A stretch of DNA of 64,000 nt from Neostapfia colusana (taxonomy: Eukaryota; Streptophyta; Magnoliopsida; Poales; Poaceae). Under the pieces are notes generated by a model, which worked only from the letters and a program-made list of their open reading frames with translations, was not told the DNA's origin and did not search any database. The position numbers and the translations under genes were made by a program. Below are positions 33,619-45,588 of this stretch, in pieces (position 1 is the first letter of the stretch; every line of letters starts with the position of its first letter). The DNA lies in assembly GCA_030760725.1 (NCBI GenBank), contig JASWHV010000013.1:34196699-34260698 (forward strand), read 5' to 3'.

Positions 33619-36582
33619 GTGAGATCCCCGACCTCTCCTCCACCGATCTATGCCATAAAATCACAGTTCTAGGAAGAATTCTCGAAGATCCGAAAGTCTC
33701 CGACGAGATCGCCGCTTCCCGCCGCCGTGCGGCGCCGGCAGCGCCGCCCGCGCTCGATCAGAGCGACGTGGCCGCTTGTGCGCCGTTTGTTTTAAATCGC
33801 GCGGTAGGGTTTAAATCCCCGCGTACCGGTTCGACGTTATAATCTTAGCCGTCGGTTTAAAATCGGACGGTCCACGTCAGCCCCGCGTTATTAAGACTGG
33901 AAATCTTACGTGCTACCCCCTGGGGTTCTCGGGAAATAAGAGCTAGCCCCAGAAACTTCTGATCTAGCCCCTGGAACTCCAGAAAATCATGTAAATTCAT
34001 TTAAAAATCAGTTTTAGCCCCTGGACTTAATAAAAAATAGGAAAAACACCTCTGTTATGAGTAGCTAGACCCCTGAAAATTCTTAAAATAATATTATAGA
34101 CCCTGTAGTGGAGTAAGTTTAATTTTTTAGCCCTGTTTAGTATTTAATTTAGGAAATTGAATATGTGGCTAGTGTTTAAAAATTAAAAAGTGGGACAAAC
34201 ATATTGTCAAAATTAAATTAAAGACTTTCTCAGTATTTAGGAAACTTTGGAGTGAGATGAAAACTTATTTTGGACTGAACTGAATCTGTTTAATTTATTA
34301 TTCACATTTAGGGACACATTTTTAAGTAAAGAATAGTTCTAGAAAATAGGGAAAATAATTGTGAAATATTTTACATCAGAGGCAAAGGTCAAAACATGTT
34401 ATTAAATTATTTAGGACCAGAACCTATTCTGTTTAGATGATGTGTCTTACTATTTTCATAATAAAGTACACATTTATGCATAGGAAAATAAATCTGAAAA
34501 TATAGCAACTAGTAAATGATAAATGGAGTTTCTAAAATCCAAAGAGTTCAGTTTAGTGTTGGTAGAAATTATGAAGACACATATGGAGAAGGAAAATACC
34601 TTTCATGCTTATTTGGTAATAAAAAGGTGTAGTAGTTAAATATAAGGAATTTATTTAAATTGGAAACTCATATATATATTATGTAAGTATAAATGTGAAC
34701 ACAAAAGTAGGAATCATATACACATGATTAAAAGTGCATGCAAGCCACAAATCAACACACATAGAATAACCACAACACATATAATGGTGAATGACTTTCA
34801 TAAATATGAATGTGTGGTTTGTATGAAGTGGAAGTGTGAACTATGTCTTATGGGTTGTTATTTTTCTTTTGCTATGTGTAATGGTATGATGTAGAACCTT
34901 CTCAAGAGCAAGTTATTCCTTTCCAAGATCAGGACTACCCATTTCAAGAGCAGCAGGAAGGAGGCAAGTGTCCTTGACCACTTTGATCCTATATTAGGAT
35001 GTTTAGATAGAATTATTGCATTGTCAAGTTAAATATGAAACCCATGCTAGGAAGTTTCCCTAGAATTGCATTACCCTGTTTTCCTTGTAGCTTGGGTTGG
35101 GATTTATTTTATCATGTCATTTATTATTATGCATATGCTTAGCCATGCTTAGAATGGGATTTTGGGATATGAGATCATCAGTTTGTTTTACCATACTCTT
35201 GAATGAGATATTGTGAGTTATGTAGAGGTAGGGATCAAGGCAAGTTGGATGTTTTGGTTGTGTGCTGGGTGCACGAGACTCGGGTTTGTGTTTAGTACTT
35301 GCCTGGATCCTAAGGATCGGTTAATGGAGCATGTAACCTGGCTTTACAGGGCCAACCACATGCTGAGATGGGGCAGCTTGGCCAATTAATTAGGTGTATG
35401 CGTAGTATGGGTGTGTTGGATGGTGCGGGGAATACGTGTCAGCTGGACTACCATATGAACCGCAAGGCTCAAGAGGGGGCCACTGCAGCAGGGTTGGAGC
35501 CTCTTGTATGCTGTTAGGGGTGAAACCTCAGTGGGCCCACGCTCGTCGGGAATCCCTTTGTAAAGGCTTCGTAGTGATCTCCTGGCTACACACCTGGGAA
35601 GTGTGAATGTGGTTCGTAGCCACTAGCATAATGGAGGTTCTTTTAGTCCACCTGGTAACGGGGGATGAAATCACTACATGTGGGTACAGTGGTACAAACT
35701 CTGCAGAGTCAAAACTGTCATGACAGCCGTGCTCACGGTCAAGAGCGGCTTGGACTTATTCATGATTAGAGGATTGATGGTTTTGGAAGTTGTGGATGTT
35801 AAGCGGGGAGCTTAACATTGGAAATGATGTTATGGTTATTGGATTATGATGATGGGATGGGAGATTGGGACCATTTCACCTGTGTAGTAATGTAGGTGTT
35901 TAATAAGCTAATGTGATAGGTATTAATTGCGTAGTGCTTTAACCATGAGATCAACCTCTCCTTGTTCTAGCCATGCATGATGTAATTTTCCCACACTTGC
36001 TGAGTACCATTGGTACTCAACCTTTCATATTTTGTTGGTTTATATTGCTGCTCAGGTCAAGATAATGAAGTGGTGTATAATGACCAAGACTTTGGACCCG
36101 AAGAAGGTTTCTAGGTTCATGGAGACCCCCGGGCAACGCCTGCGACGGAGCCCTCAAGAATAGTATTCCGCTGCTAGTTTATTTACTTGTGATGAACTTA
36201 TTATTGTCCATCGAGACATTTGCGATGCAAGACTTATTTATATTCGACACCTGGCTTGTAATAAATGATGCTTCACTATTTGTCATCACATGTATGAGAA
36301 AATGATCCTGGCATACATGTCATATTCACTTGGATGTTCTTCGGAAAAACCGGGTGTGACAGAAGTGGTATCAGAGCCAAGGTTGCCCGTAGGAACGTGG
36401 ACCTAGGTAGAAATGGACGTATTTAAGGGCCCTATTTTCTTAAAAACTATTTTTACAAGGTGTGTGTTGAAAAGAGTTATTTAATGAGTCACTTTTTTTC
36501 ACCTTACCCCCAATTTTCATTCAAAATAGGATTTTTGTTTAAAAAGTTTATCTAACCTAAGTTTAAATGCTTGTTGTTTTAG
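33619..36582 (+). other. Candidate long leader intron ending at the ORF0 ATG
   Basis: A donor-like CCCGAG/GTGAGATCC lies at 33618/33619. An acceptor TTGTTGTTTTAG ends at 36582, directly before the ORF0 ATG, with the branch-point consensus CTAAC at 36552-36556. The enclosed sequence is mostly AT-rich with many ATGs, while the leader before it is GC-rich and ATG-free. Use of this intron would remove the PBS, giving a messenger distinct from the genomic RNA. A second acceptor-like GCTGCTCAG ends at 36055. No transcript evidence is available here. Confidence 0.4.
36366..36378 (+). other. Primer-binding site, initiator Met-tRNA
   Basis: TGGTATCAGAGCC begins four bases after the LTR. This is the standard plant Met-tRNA PBS. 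Confidence 0.93.
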
Positions 36583-37362
36583 ATGGTTTGCATGATTCGC
36601 ACCGCTCGCAAGTCCACAGGAGGGAGAGTTCCCGTAATTGCCCTTGCCGAAAGAGAGGAGAGCCGTCCGGTGACGTACCTTTCCTATGGTTTGGCAGTAG
36701 GAGGCTTTTTGCGCCGTCTTCGACGTATGCTCGAAGCCGCCGGCAATACGGGCAAGCTAATCATCCACTATAACTCCACCAGGACCATCCGTGAGAAGAG
36801 GGAAGAATGGAGTTCAGAGATGAGGATTATACATGAAAATCAGCTGCTTAAGATCCACAACTCTACAGCTTGTAGAGCGACAGAGGTCGATGCGGAGAAA
36901 GATGTCACCTGGGAGGCCATCACCTGCCAGAGTCACATCTATCGTCGCCACCTGGACAAGACTGAGTACATGTATGTCCTCCAGCATGAGAGTGGTACCA
37001 CGGAATACAAGTACCCGCCAGTGCAGCAAGGGACTTCTCATGAGCACATTGACTTGTGCTTGGAGGATGCTGCTATGCTCAGCACTCGACTGCAGGAATG
37101 TCAGCAAGAGCTTCAGGATGTTCGGGACACCCTGAAGGAAACGGAGGCGTTGCTGCGAGCCTGCTTGAGGGCAAGGGAAAGAGGAGATGGGAATGAACTG
37201 TGTGTCACCGTGAATGATACATGGACTCCTGACTCCCCGGATCGTCGAGCGATCAGGCGTCATCGCACTTCTCCACCAGCAGCCTCCCCACCCAAAGTAG
37301 AGTCAGAAGGCAGCCGAAATGATGAGGAAGATCCCGAGGAGCCTGCTCAAGAAAACGAGTAG
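36583..37362 (+). CDS. ORF0: upstream protein with histone-H3-like N-terminus
   Basis: 259 residues, in the same strand and upstream of gag, 221 bp after the LTR. ATG 36583 is the first codon after a T-rich AG. Residues 7-14 are TARKSTGG (codons 36601-36624), the core of the histone H3 tail, at the same distance from Met as in H3. M1, P17, L21 and A22 also match; K15 of the precursor numbering is Arg. Residues 41-50 are basic (FLRRLRRML). Residues 155-200 look like a coiled coil (RLQECQQELQDV, LKETEALLRACL). Residues 221-237 are basic and Pro/Ser-rich, and 238-259 acidic (NDEEDPEEPAQENE). No zinc finger, membrane segment or enzyme motif is seen, so it is not an env gene. The frame is intact, unlike gag-pol next to it, and its 3' end is conserved in copy 1. 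Function unknown; chromatin or histone-reader interaction is inference. Confidence 0.8.
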   Translation: MVCMIRTARKSTGGRVPVIALAEREESRPVTYLSYGLAVGGFLRRLRRMLEAAGNTGKLIIHYNSTRTIREKREEWSSEMRIIHENQLLKIHNSTACRATEVDAEKDVTWEAITCQSHIYRRHLDKTEYMYVLQHESGTTEYKYPPVQQGTSHEHIDLCLEDAAMLSTRLQECQQELQDVRDTLKETEALLRACLRARERGDGNELCVTVNDTWTPDSPDRRAIRRHRTSPPAASPPKVESEGSRNDEEDPEEPAQENE

Positions 37363-37666
37363 TGTAGAGTCCTTCCCTTAGTTAGCAAGATGTTGAATAG
37401 TCGAGTCGTTAAGTTATGTTAATGGTGTGTTAATGCTTGGTGTGTGACGTGAGTTGTGGAAGCCATGAGCAATTGTCCACAGCCTCGTCTTTAGATTGTT
37501 TAGCTTTGGTGTGTGAACCCACATGAAATAATATTGCATCTATTTTTGTGTGAGAATAAACCCTCAGAAAAGTATAACAAAGCCTCAACACTTCAAAAGT
37601 ACAAACAAATGAAAGTAGTAAGATGATACTAAATGCTTTCAAATTTACATTGGTTGATTCTGCCAG
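37363..37666 (+). other. Spacer between ORF0 and gag, copy 2
   Basis: 304 bp, AT-rich, no ORF. It ends in CATTGGTTGATTCTGCCAG directly before the gag ATG, which has the look of a splice acceptor. The same arrangement is seen in copy 1. Confidence 0.6.
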
Positions 37667-40600
37667 ATGGCCGGAAGAGGAAAAGGACGTGCTGCCAACC
37701 CCGCCAACAATAACGATGAGGCATGCAACCCTCATCTTTCTGGAGGCCAGGATCGGGGTGGTCGCCGTGAAGGAGTTGATCCCCTCCACCAAATGCTGGA
37801 GAATCAAAATCAGCTCATCCAGAACTTGACTCAAGTGGTGGCCAACTTGCATCAAGTTCCACCTCCACAAGCTGCACCACGCCAACCAAGGTTGAGTGAG
37901 TTTCTAGGAACTCAACCTCCAAAGTTTGCAAGTGCTGCTGAACCTCTGGAGGCAGATGATTGGCTAAAGACCATTGAAAGCAAGATGAGGATCATCCAGT
38001 GCCAAGGGTATGAGAGGGTGCTGTTTGCCTCTCATCAATTGCATGGACCTGCTGCTGATTGGTGGACCGCCTACGTGGCCGCCCATCAGGACCCTGAGAA
38101 CATCACTTGGGAAGAGTTCAAGCGTAGCTTCCGCAACCATTACATCCCAAGGGGTGAATCAAAAACAAGAGGAAGGAGTTTTTGGGGTTGCAGCAAGGTA
38201 ACATGACTGTGAGGGAATACCTCACTAAATTCACCCAACTATCCCGTTATGCCCCACGGGACATAGAGACTGATGAGCAGAAACAGGATTGTTTCGTGGA
38301 AGGGCTTACCACAGAAATGCAGTGCGCAATGTCCTCCAACGAATATGAAAGCTTCCAAAAGATGGTGGACAGAGCGTTTGTGGTAGAACGGAAGCTGAAG
38401 GCCTTGGAAAATGAGAACAAGAGGAAGGCCGGTGGTCACATCAGGCCTCAGGGAGCAACACCCGCCCCCGTCTGATGCAGCAACCAGCAGGGCAGACGAA
38501 CCGTGCTGCGGTACCCTACTAAGCACCAAGAGGGTACAACCCGAACTACAGGCCTCCGGCAGCACCAGCACAGCCACAACGTCAGTTTGTACAGCAGCCT
38601 CGCCCTGCATATCCAACTCGACCAGCAGTACAAGGACCCCCAAACCAACCCCAAGACAACAAAGGCCAAGCATCTAAGGCTGGGGTGCAATGTTTTAGCT
38701 GCGGAGAAGTGGGGCACTACGCCCATAAATGCCCAAAGAAGAAGCCCGCACAACCACAACAGCAGAATGTGATGCGAGGACGGGTGAACCACGTCACTAT
38801 GGAGGAAGCGCAAGAGGCACCCGACGTGGTAGTTGGTAAGTTTCCTGCCAATTTACACCTTGCAACCCTGCTGTTTGATTCTGGTGCTACCCACTCGTTC
38901 ATTGCTCAAGGGTTTGTTAAGAAGCATGACCTAGCAACAACACAAATGAACCATATGCTAGCTGTAAACTCTCCAGGGGGAGAAATAAGGACAAGACAAG
39001 TGTGTCCCAAAGTGAACCTAGACATTAATGGGGTGGTATTTACTGCCAACCTCATAGTGATAGATTCCCAAGGGATCGATATTATTTTGGGCATGGATTG
39101 GTTGACAAAACATAAAGGAATCATCCATTGTTCGACCAGAACGGTGGAACTAACTCACCCTAGTGGCACAAGAGTAAAGTTCATAACAATACACGAGCCT
39201 AGGAGGGACATTAAATTAAAATCAAGTTGAGGTGAAAGTGGAGGATATCAGGACCATCAGGGAATATCCAGATGTTTTTCCGGAGGAGTTGCCAGGTATG
39301 CCTCCCGATCGTGAAGTGGAATTTGCAATTGAGCTAGTGCCTGGAACAACCCCGATATACAAGAGACCTTATCGGATGGACTCCAAGCAGCTAGAAGAAC
39401 TCAAGGATCATTTGAGAGAATTGACGGAGAAGGGGTATATTCGCCCTAGTTCCTCACCATGGGGAGCTCCGGTGATATTTGTGCCCAAGAAGGACGGAAC
39501 CCAAAGGTTATGCATGGATTACCGTGCCTTGAATGAGGTAACCATCAAGAACAAGTACCCATTACCCCGCATTGAAGACTTGTTTGATCAGTTGAGGGGA
39601 GCTTGTGTGTTCTCAAAAATTGATCTCAGGTCGGGATACCACCAATTCAAGATAAGGCAATCTGATATTCCCAAGACAGCTTTCGTATCTCGGTACGGAC
39701 TGTATGAATACACTGTCATGCCTTTCGGGCTAACTAATGCCCCGACATACTTCATGTATCTCATGAACAAGGTATTCATGGAATATCTGGACAAATTTGT
39801 GGTGGTTTTCATAGATGACATTCTCGTCTTCTCCAAAGATGAAGAAGAACATGAGAAACATCTAAGGTTGGTGCTGCAGAGGCTGAGAGAACACCAACTA
39901 TATGCCAAGTTGAGCAAGTGTGAGTTTTGGCTGAAGAGAGTTCCCTTCTTAGGACATATAATCTCGGAAGGAGAAATCTCCGTAGATCCCGCCAAAATCG
40001 AGGATATACAGAAGTGGAAGACCCCTGAAAATGTCGGGGAAGTTCGAAGCTTTTTGGGATTGGCTGGATACTATCAACGGTTTATTGAGGGATTCTCCAA
40101 GATCTCGAGACCTCTCACTAAACTATTGTAGAAGGGAATCACCTTCACATGGACGCCACAGTGCGAGACGAGTTTTCAGGAGTTAAAAGAAAGATTGACA
40201 ACAGCCCCAGTGCTCGTTATGCCAGATATGCAGAAGAACTTTACGGTGTACTGCGATGCCTCTGGAAACGGGTTGGGATGTGTTCTCATGCAAGAAGGGC
40301 ATGTCGTGGCTTATGCATCCCGGCAGCTTCAGAAGCACGAGAAGAACTATCATACACATGACCTAGAACTAGCTGCATGGTACACGCGTTGAAAATTTGG
40401 CGGCACTATTTGTTGGGGAAAAGGACAGAGATATATACGGATCATAAGAGTTTGAAGTACATTTTCACACAGCCAGAACTCAACCTCAGACAAAGGAGAT
40501 GGTTAGAGCTAATCAATGAATTTGATGTGGGCATCAACTATCATCCTGGGAAAGCAAACGTCGTGGCCGATGCTTTAAGTCGGAAAGTGCAGGTCAATAA

Positions 40601-42134
40601 GTTGAGCTTGAAGGACATGCCTGCAGAATTGAAGGACGAGGTTATAAGGCTCAATCTATGCCTGGTAAATAGTGGTGAAGCCATCGCCATGGAAGTGGAC
40701 TCCACACTAGAGCGAGACATACGCGAGGGTCAAAAGAATGACGAGAAGATACGAGAGATCAAACAACTCATCAAGGAAAATAAAGCTCCTGGTTTTAGAG
40801 AGGATGAACAAGGAACGGTGTGGCACGGGAAAAGAATCTGTGTGCCAGAAGTAAAGGAGATCCGTGAATTGATTTTGAAGGAAGCTCATGATTCTGACTA
40901 TTCCATTCATCCTGGGAGTACGAAGATGTACCAGGACCTCAAGAGCAGGTATTGGTGGTATGGCATGAAATGAGATGTCGCGGAACATGTTGCCCTGTGT
41001 GACACATGTCAGTTGGTGAAAGCAGAACGTCAACGACCCGCGGGATTATTGCAACCACTCAAAGTGCCTGAATGGAAATGGGAAGAAATCAGCATGGATT
41101 TCATCGTGGGATTGCCTAGTACCCAATCAGGATATGATTCGATATGGGTCATCATTGATAGGCTAACTAAGGTAGCTCACTTCATCCCTGTGAAGGAAAG
41201 CTACAGCGGATCCAAATTGGCAGAGTTGTACATGGCAAGGATCGTGTGTTACCATGGAGTGCCAAAGAAGATAGTGTCGGATCGAGGGACACAGTTCACC
41301 TCAAGGTTCTGGCAGAAGTTGCACGAAACCATGGGAACCCATCTGAACTTTAGTTCTGCCTATCATCCCCAAACCGACGGGCAGACGGAGAGAACCAATC
41401 AGATCCTTGAAGATATGCTGAGGGCATGTGCACTCAAAAACAATAGGAGTTGGGACAAGAACTTACCGTATGCGGAGTTTTCCTATAACAACAGCTATCA
41501 AGCTAGTATGAAGATGTCACCGTTTGAAGCTTTGTACGGGAGGAAGTGCAGAACTCCCCTATTTTGGAACCAAACAGGGGAAAGTAAAGTGTTTGGTCCA
41601 GAAGTACTACAAGAAGCCAAGGCGAAGGTGAGGGAAATTCGCAATTACTTGAGGATAGCACAGACACGCCAAAAGAGCTATGCCGATGTACGAAGAAGAG
41701 AGCTCGTTTTCAACGTGGGAGACTATGTCTATCTCAAGGTGTCCCCTATCAGAGGACTTCGTCGGTTCAAGGTGAAAGGGAAGTTGTCACCTCGATACAT
41801 CGGACCCTTTCAAGTTTTTGAGAGGAAAGGCGAAGTGGCGTACCAACTAGAATTACCGGCTCGTCTATCAGATGTGCACGATGTATTCCACGTGTCACAA
41901 CTCAAGAAATGCCTGAGGACGCCTGAGGAGGTGTTACCCATAAATGAAGTGGACGTAGCTGAGGATTTATCTTATGCCGAGAAACCATACAATATTTTGG
42001 AGACAATGGAACGTCTCACCAGAAATAAAAGAATCCGGATGTGCAAGGTGCAGTGGAAGCATCACTCAGAAGAGGAAGCCACCTGGGAGCGGGAAGATGA
42101 GCTCAAGGCACAATTTCCGGAATTGTTTTCTTAG
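37667..42134 (+). pseudogene. Gag-pol polyprotein of copy 2, with frameshifts and stops
   Basis: Same domain order as copy 1: Gag, CCHC knuckle (CFSCGEVGHYAHKC), protease (LLFDSGATHSFI), RT (MPFGLTNAP, FIDDILVFSK), RNase H (YCDASGNGLG, YTDHKSLKYIF), integrase (CDTC, MDFIVGLP, SDRGTQF, QTERTNQ), GPF/Y (RYIGPFQV) and chromodomain, ending FPELFS at TAG 42132-42134. Relative to copy 1 it has 1-base losses near 38156, 38431 and 40374, a 1-base gain near 39216, and stops at 40129-40131 and 40972-40974 (CGA to TGA). Protease and RT would be in one frame but for the gain near 39216, so the family probably encodes one gag-pol frame. Two of the four indels fall in short homopolymers, so assembly error is possible for these. 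Confidence 0.93.
41978..42131 (+). other. C-terminal chromodomain of integrase, copy 2
   Basis: After GPF/Y and a linker, the frame reads KPYNILETMERL, MCKVQWKHHSEEEATWERE and FPELFS. This is the pattern of plant chromovirus integrase chromodomains of the reduced-cage type: the Trp of VQW is present, while the first and last aromatic positions are not obvious. Such domains are known to steer integration toward heterochromatin through H3K9 methylation. Intact here; truncated in copy 1. Confidence 0.75.
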
Positions 42135-42161
42135 AACCATCAATCTCGAGGACGAGATTTC

Positions 42162-42173
42162 TTTTAAGGGGGG
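42162..42173 (+). other. Polypurine tract, copy 2
   Basis: TTTTAAGGGGGG before TAGAGC and the LTR start at 42180. Confidence 0.88.
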
Positions 42174-42179
42174 TAGAGC

Positions 42180-45100
42180 TGTAACACCCCAAAAATCGTG
42201 TTAAGACCCTAAATCATGTTAAGAGGGAAATTTAAAAATTTTTGGACGTGTTGCATGTTTTGCAAAAATTCAAATTCAAACTGGAATTCAAATTAAACTC
42301 AAAACAGAAAAGAAATAGAAAAAGAAAAAGGAAAAACAGAAAAAAACCGGCCAGTGGGCCGAAACCCACCAGCCGGCCCAACCAGCGCCCGCGCCAGCCC
42401 GCAGCCGCGCGCGCCGCTTCCTCCCACTGACAGGCGGGGCCCGCCAGTTCATCGTCTACCTCGCGCCAGCGCCGGACTCTCTCACCCGAATCGAAACCGA
42501 TCGGGAATTCTCGTGTATCCCAGCCGAATTCTGGTTCCGGAGGACTCCCACTCGATCTAAACAAGCCCACCGCCATCCCCTGTCTATAAAAACCCCGGCC
42601 TCGTTCTGTTTTTCCACGCGATCTGCTGTTTTTACTCCGGTGAGAACCCGAGCCTTCTCCGGCGAATTCTAGCCGATCTAAGCTCGGAAATTCTGATCTA
42701 ACTCGCTGGTCTTGATCCACCGCCTCCGGGGAACCTTGCAGGTGCAGAAAACTCGGTGACTTGCGGTGTAAACAGAGCGCCGATGAGCCTCGCCGTGAAT
42801 TCAACTCGGACCTCGTCGCCGATCACCTTCCAGGACCTCCGGGCTCAAGAAAACCCCCGAGGTGAGATCCCCGACCTCTCCTCCACCGATCTATGCCATA
42901 AAATCACAGTTCTAGGAAGAATTCTCGAAGATCCGAAAGTCTCCGGCGAGATCGCCGCTTCCCGCCGCCGTGCGCCGCCGGCAGCGCCGCCCGCGCTCGA
43001 TCAGAGCGACGTGGCCGCTTGTGCGCCGTTTGTTTTAAATCGCACGGTAGGGTTTAAATCCACGCGTACCGGTTCGACGTTATAATCTCAGCCGTCGGTT
43101 TAAAATCGGACGGTCCACGTCAGCCCCGCGTTATAAAGACTGGAAATCTTACGTGCTACCCCCCTGGGGTTCTCGGGAAATAAGAGCTAGCCCCGAAAAC
43201 TTCTGATCTAGCCCCTGGAACTCCAGAAAATCATGTAAATTCATTTAAAATCAGTTTCAGCCCCTGGACTTAATAAAAATTAGGAAAAACACCTCTGTTA
43301 TGAGTAGCTAGACCCCTGAAAATTCTTAAAATAATATTATAGACCCTGTAGTGGAGTAAGTTTAATTTTTTAGCCCTGTTTAGTATTTAATTTAGGAAAT
43401 TGAATATGTGGCTAGTGTTTAAAAATTAAAAAGTGGGACAAACATATTGTCAAAATTAAATTAAAGACTTTCTCAGTATTTAGGAAACTTTGGAGTGAGA
43501 TGAAATCATATTTTGGACTGAACTGAATCTGTTTAATTTATTATTCACATTTAGGGACACATTTTTAAGTAAAGAATAGTTCTAGAAAATAGGGAAAATA
43601 ATTGTGAAATATTTTACATCAGAGGCAAAGGTCAAAATAGGACCAGAACCTATTCTGTTTAGATGATGTGTCTTACTATTTTCATAATAAAGTACACATT
43701 TATGCATAGGAAAATAAATCTGAAAATATAGCAACTAGTAAATGATAAATGGAGTTTCTAAAATCCAAAGAGTTCAGTTTAGGGTTGGTAGAAATTATGA
43801 AGACACATATGGAGAAGGAAAATACCTTTCATGCTTATTTGGTAATAAAAAGGTGTAGTAGTTAAATATAAGGAATTTATTTAAATTGGAAACTCATATA
43901 TATAGTATGTAAGTATAAATGTGAACACAAAAGTAGGAATCATATACACATGATTAAAAGTGCATGCAAGCCACAAATCAACACACATAGAATAACCACA
44001 ACACACATAATGGTGAATGACTTTCATAAATATGAATGTGTGGTTTGTATGAAGTGGAAGTGTGAACTATGTCTTATGGGTTGTTATTTTTTTCTATGTG
44101 TGATGGTATGATGTAGAACCTGCTCAAGAGCAAGTTATTCCTTTCCAAGATCAGGACTACCCATTTCAAGAGCAGCAGGAAGGAGGCAAGTGTCCTTGAC
44201 CACTTTGATCCTATATTAGGATGTTTAGATAGAATTATTGCATTGTCAAGTTAAATATGAAACCCATGCTAGGAAGTTTCCCTAGAATTGCATTACCCTG
44301 TTTTCCTTGTAGCTTGGGTTGGGATTTATTTTATCATGTCATTTATTATTATGCATATGCTTAGCCATGCTTAGAATGGGAATTTGGGATATGAGATCAT
44401 CAGTTTATTTTACCATACTCTTGAATGAGATATTGTGAGTTATGTAGAGGTAGGGATCAAGGCAAGTTGGATGTTTTGGTTGTGGGCTGGGTGCACGAGA
44501 CTCGGGTTTGTGTTTAGTACTGGCCTGGATCCTAAGGACCGGTTCATGGAGCATGTAACCTGGCTTTACAGTGCCAACCACATGCTGAGATGGGGCAGCT
44601 TGGCCAATTAATTAGGTGTATCCCCGGCGTAGTATGGGTGTGTTGGATGGTGCGGGGAATAGGTGTCAGCTCGACTACCATATGAACCGCAAGGCTCAAG
44701 AGGGGGCCACTGCAGCGGGGTTGGAGCCTCTTGTATGCTGTTAGGGGTGAAACCTCAGTGGGCCTACGCTCGTCGGGAATCCCTTTGTAAAGGCTTCGTA
44801 GTGATCTCCTGGCTACACACCTGGGAAGTGTGAATGTGGTTCGTAGCCACTAGCATAATGGAGGTTCTTTTAGTCCACCCGGCAACGGGGGATGAAATCA
44901 CTACATGTGGGTACAGTGGTACAAACTCTGCAGAGTCAAAACTGTCATGACAGCCGTGCTCACGGTCAAGAGCGGCTTAGACTTATTCATGATTAGAGGA
45001 TTGATGGTTTTGGAAGTTGTGGATGTTAAGCGGGGAGATTAACATTGGAAATGATGTTATGGTTATTGGATTATGATGATGGGATGGGAGATTGGGACCA

Positions 45101-45588
45101 TTTCACCTGTGCAGTAATGTAGATGTTTAATAAGCTAAGGTGATAGGTATTAATTGCGTAGTGCTTTAACCATGAGATCAACCTCTCCTTGTTCTAGCCA
45201 TGCATGATGTAATTTTCCCACATTTGCTGAGTACCATTGGTACTCAACCTTGCATATTTTGTTGGTTTATATTGCTGCTCAGGTCAAGATAATGAGGTGG
45301 TGTATAATGACCAAGACTTTGGACCCGAAGAAGGTTTCTAGGTTCATGGAGACCCCCGGGCAACGCCTGTGACGGAGCCCTCAAGAATAATATTCCGCTG
45401 CTAGTTTATTTACTTGTGATGAACTTATTATTGTCCATCGAGACATTTGTGATGTAAGACTTATTTATATTCGACATCTGGCTTGTAATAAATGATGCTT
45501 CACTATTTGTCATCACATGTATGAGAAAATGATCCTGGCATACATGTGATATTCACTTGGTTGTTCTTTGGAAAAACCGGGTGTGACA
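42180..45588 (+). repeat. 3' LTR of copy 2 (3409 bp)
   Basis: TGTAACACCCC ... GGGTGTGACA, followed by the TSD ATATT. TATA at 42585. Confidence 0.95.

Larger units (their letters stand above)
32940..36361 (+). repeat. 5' LTR of copy 2 (3422 bp)
   Basis: TGTAACACCCC ... GGGTGTGACA, followed after four bases by the PBS. TATA at 33342. It lacks a few bases near 35400 relative to the 3' LTR, while the 3' LTR lacks about 20 bp near 43638. Confidence 0.95.
32940..45588 (+). mobile_element. Complete type 1 gypsy chromovirus, copy 2 (TSD ATATT)
   Basis: A full element of 12.6 kb: 5' LTR 32940-36361, PBS 36366, ORF0 36583-37362, gag-pol 37667-42134, PPT 42162-42173, 3' LTR 42180-45588. The 5-bp duplications ATATT at 32935-32939 and 45589-45593 match exactly. 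Joining the flanks restores the host LTR. By eye the two LTRs differ only at scattered bases and a few short indels, so this is one of the younger insertions. Despite that, gag-pol carries several breaks. Confidence 0.97.

Noticed and set aside
36583..37362. env-like gene or a captured histone gene
   Set aside because: It lies upstream of gag, has no signal peptide or membrane segment, and beyond the first 22 residues shows no histone-fold similarity.
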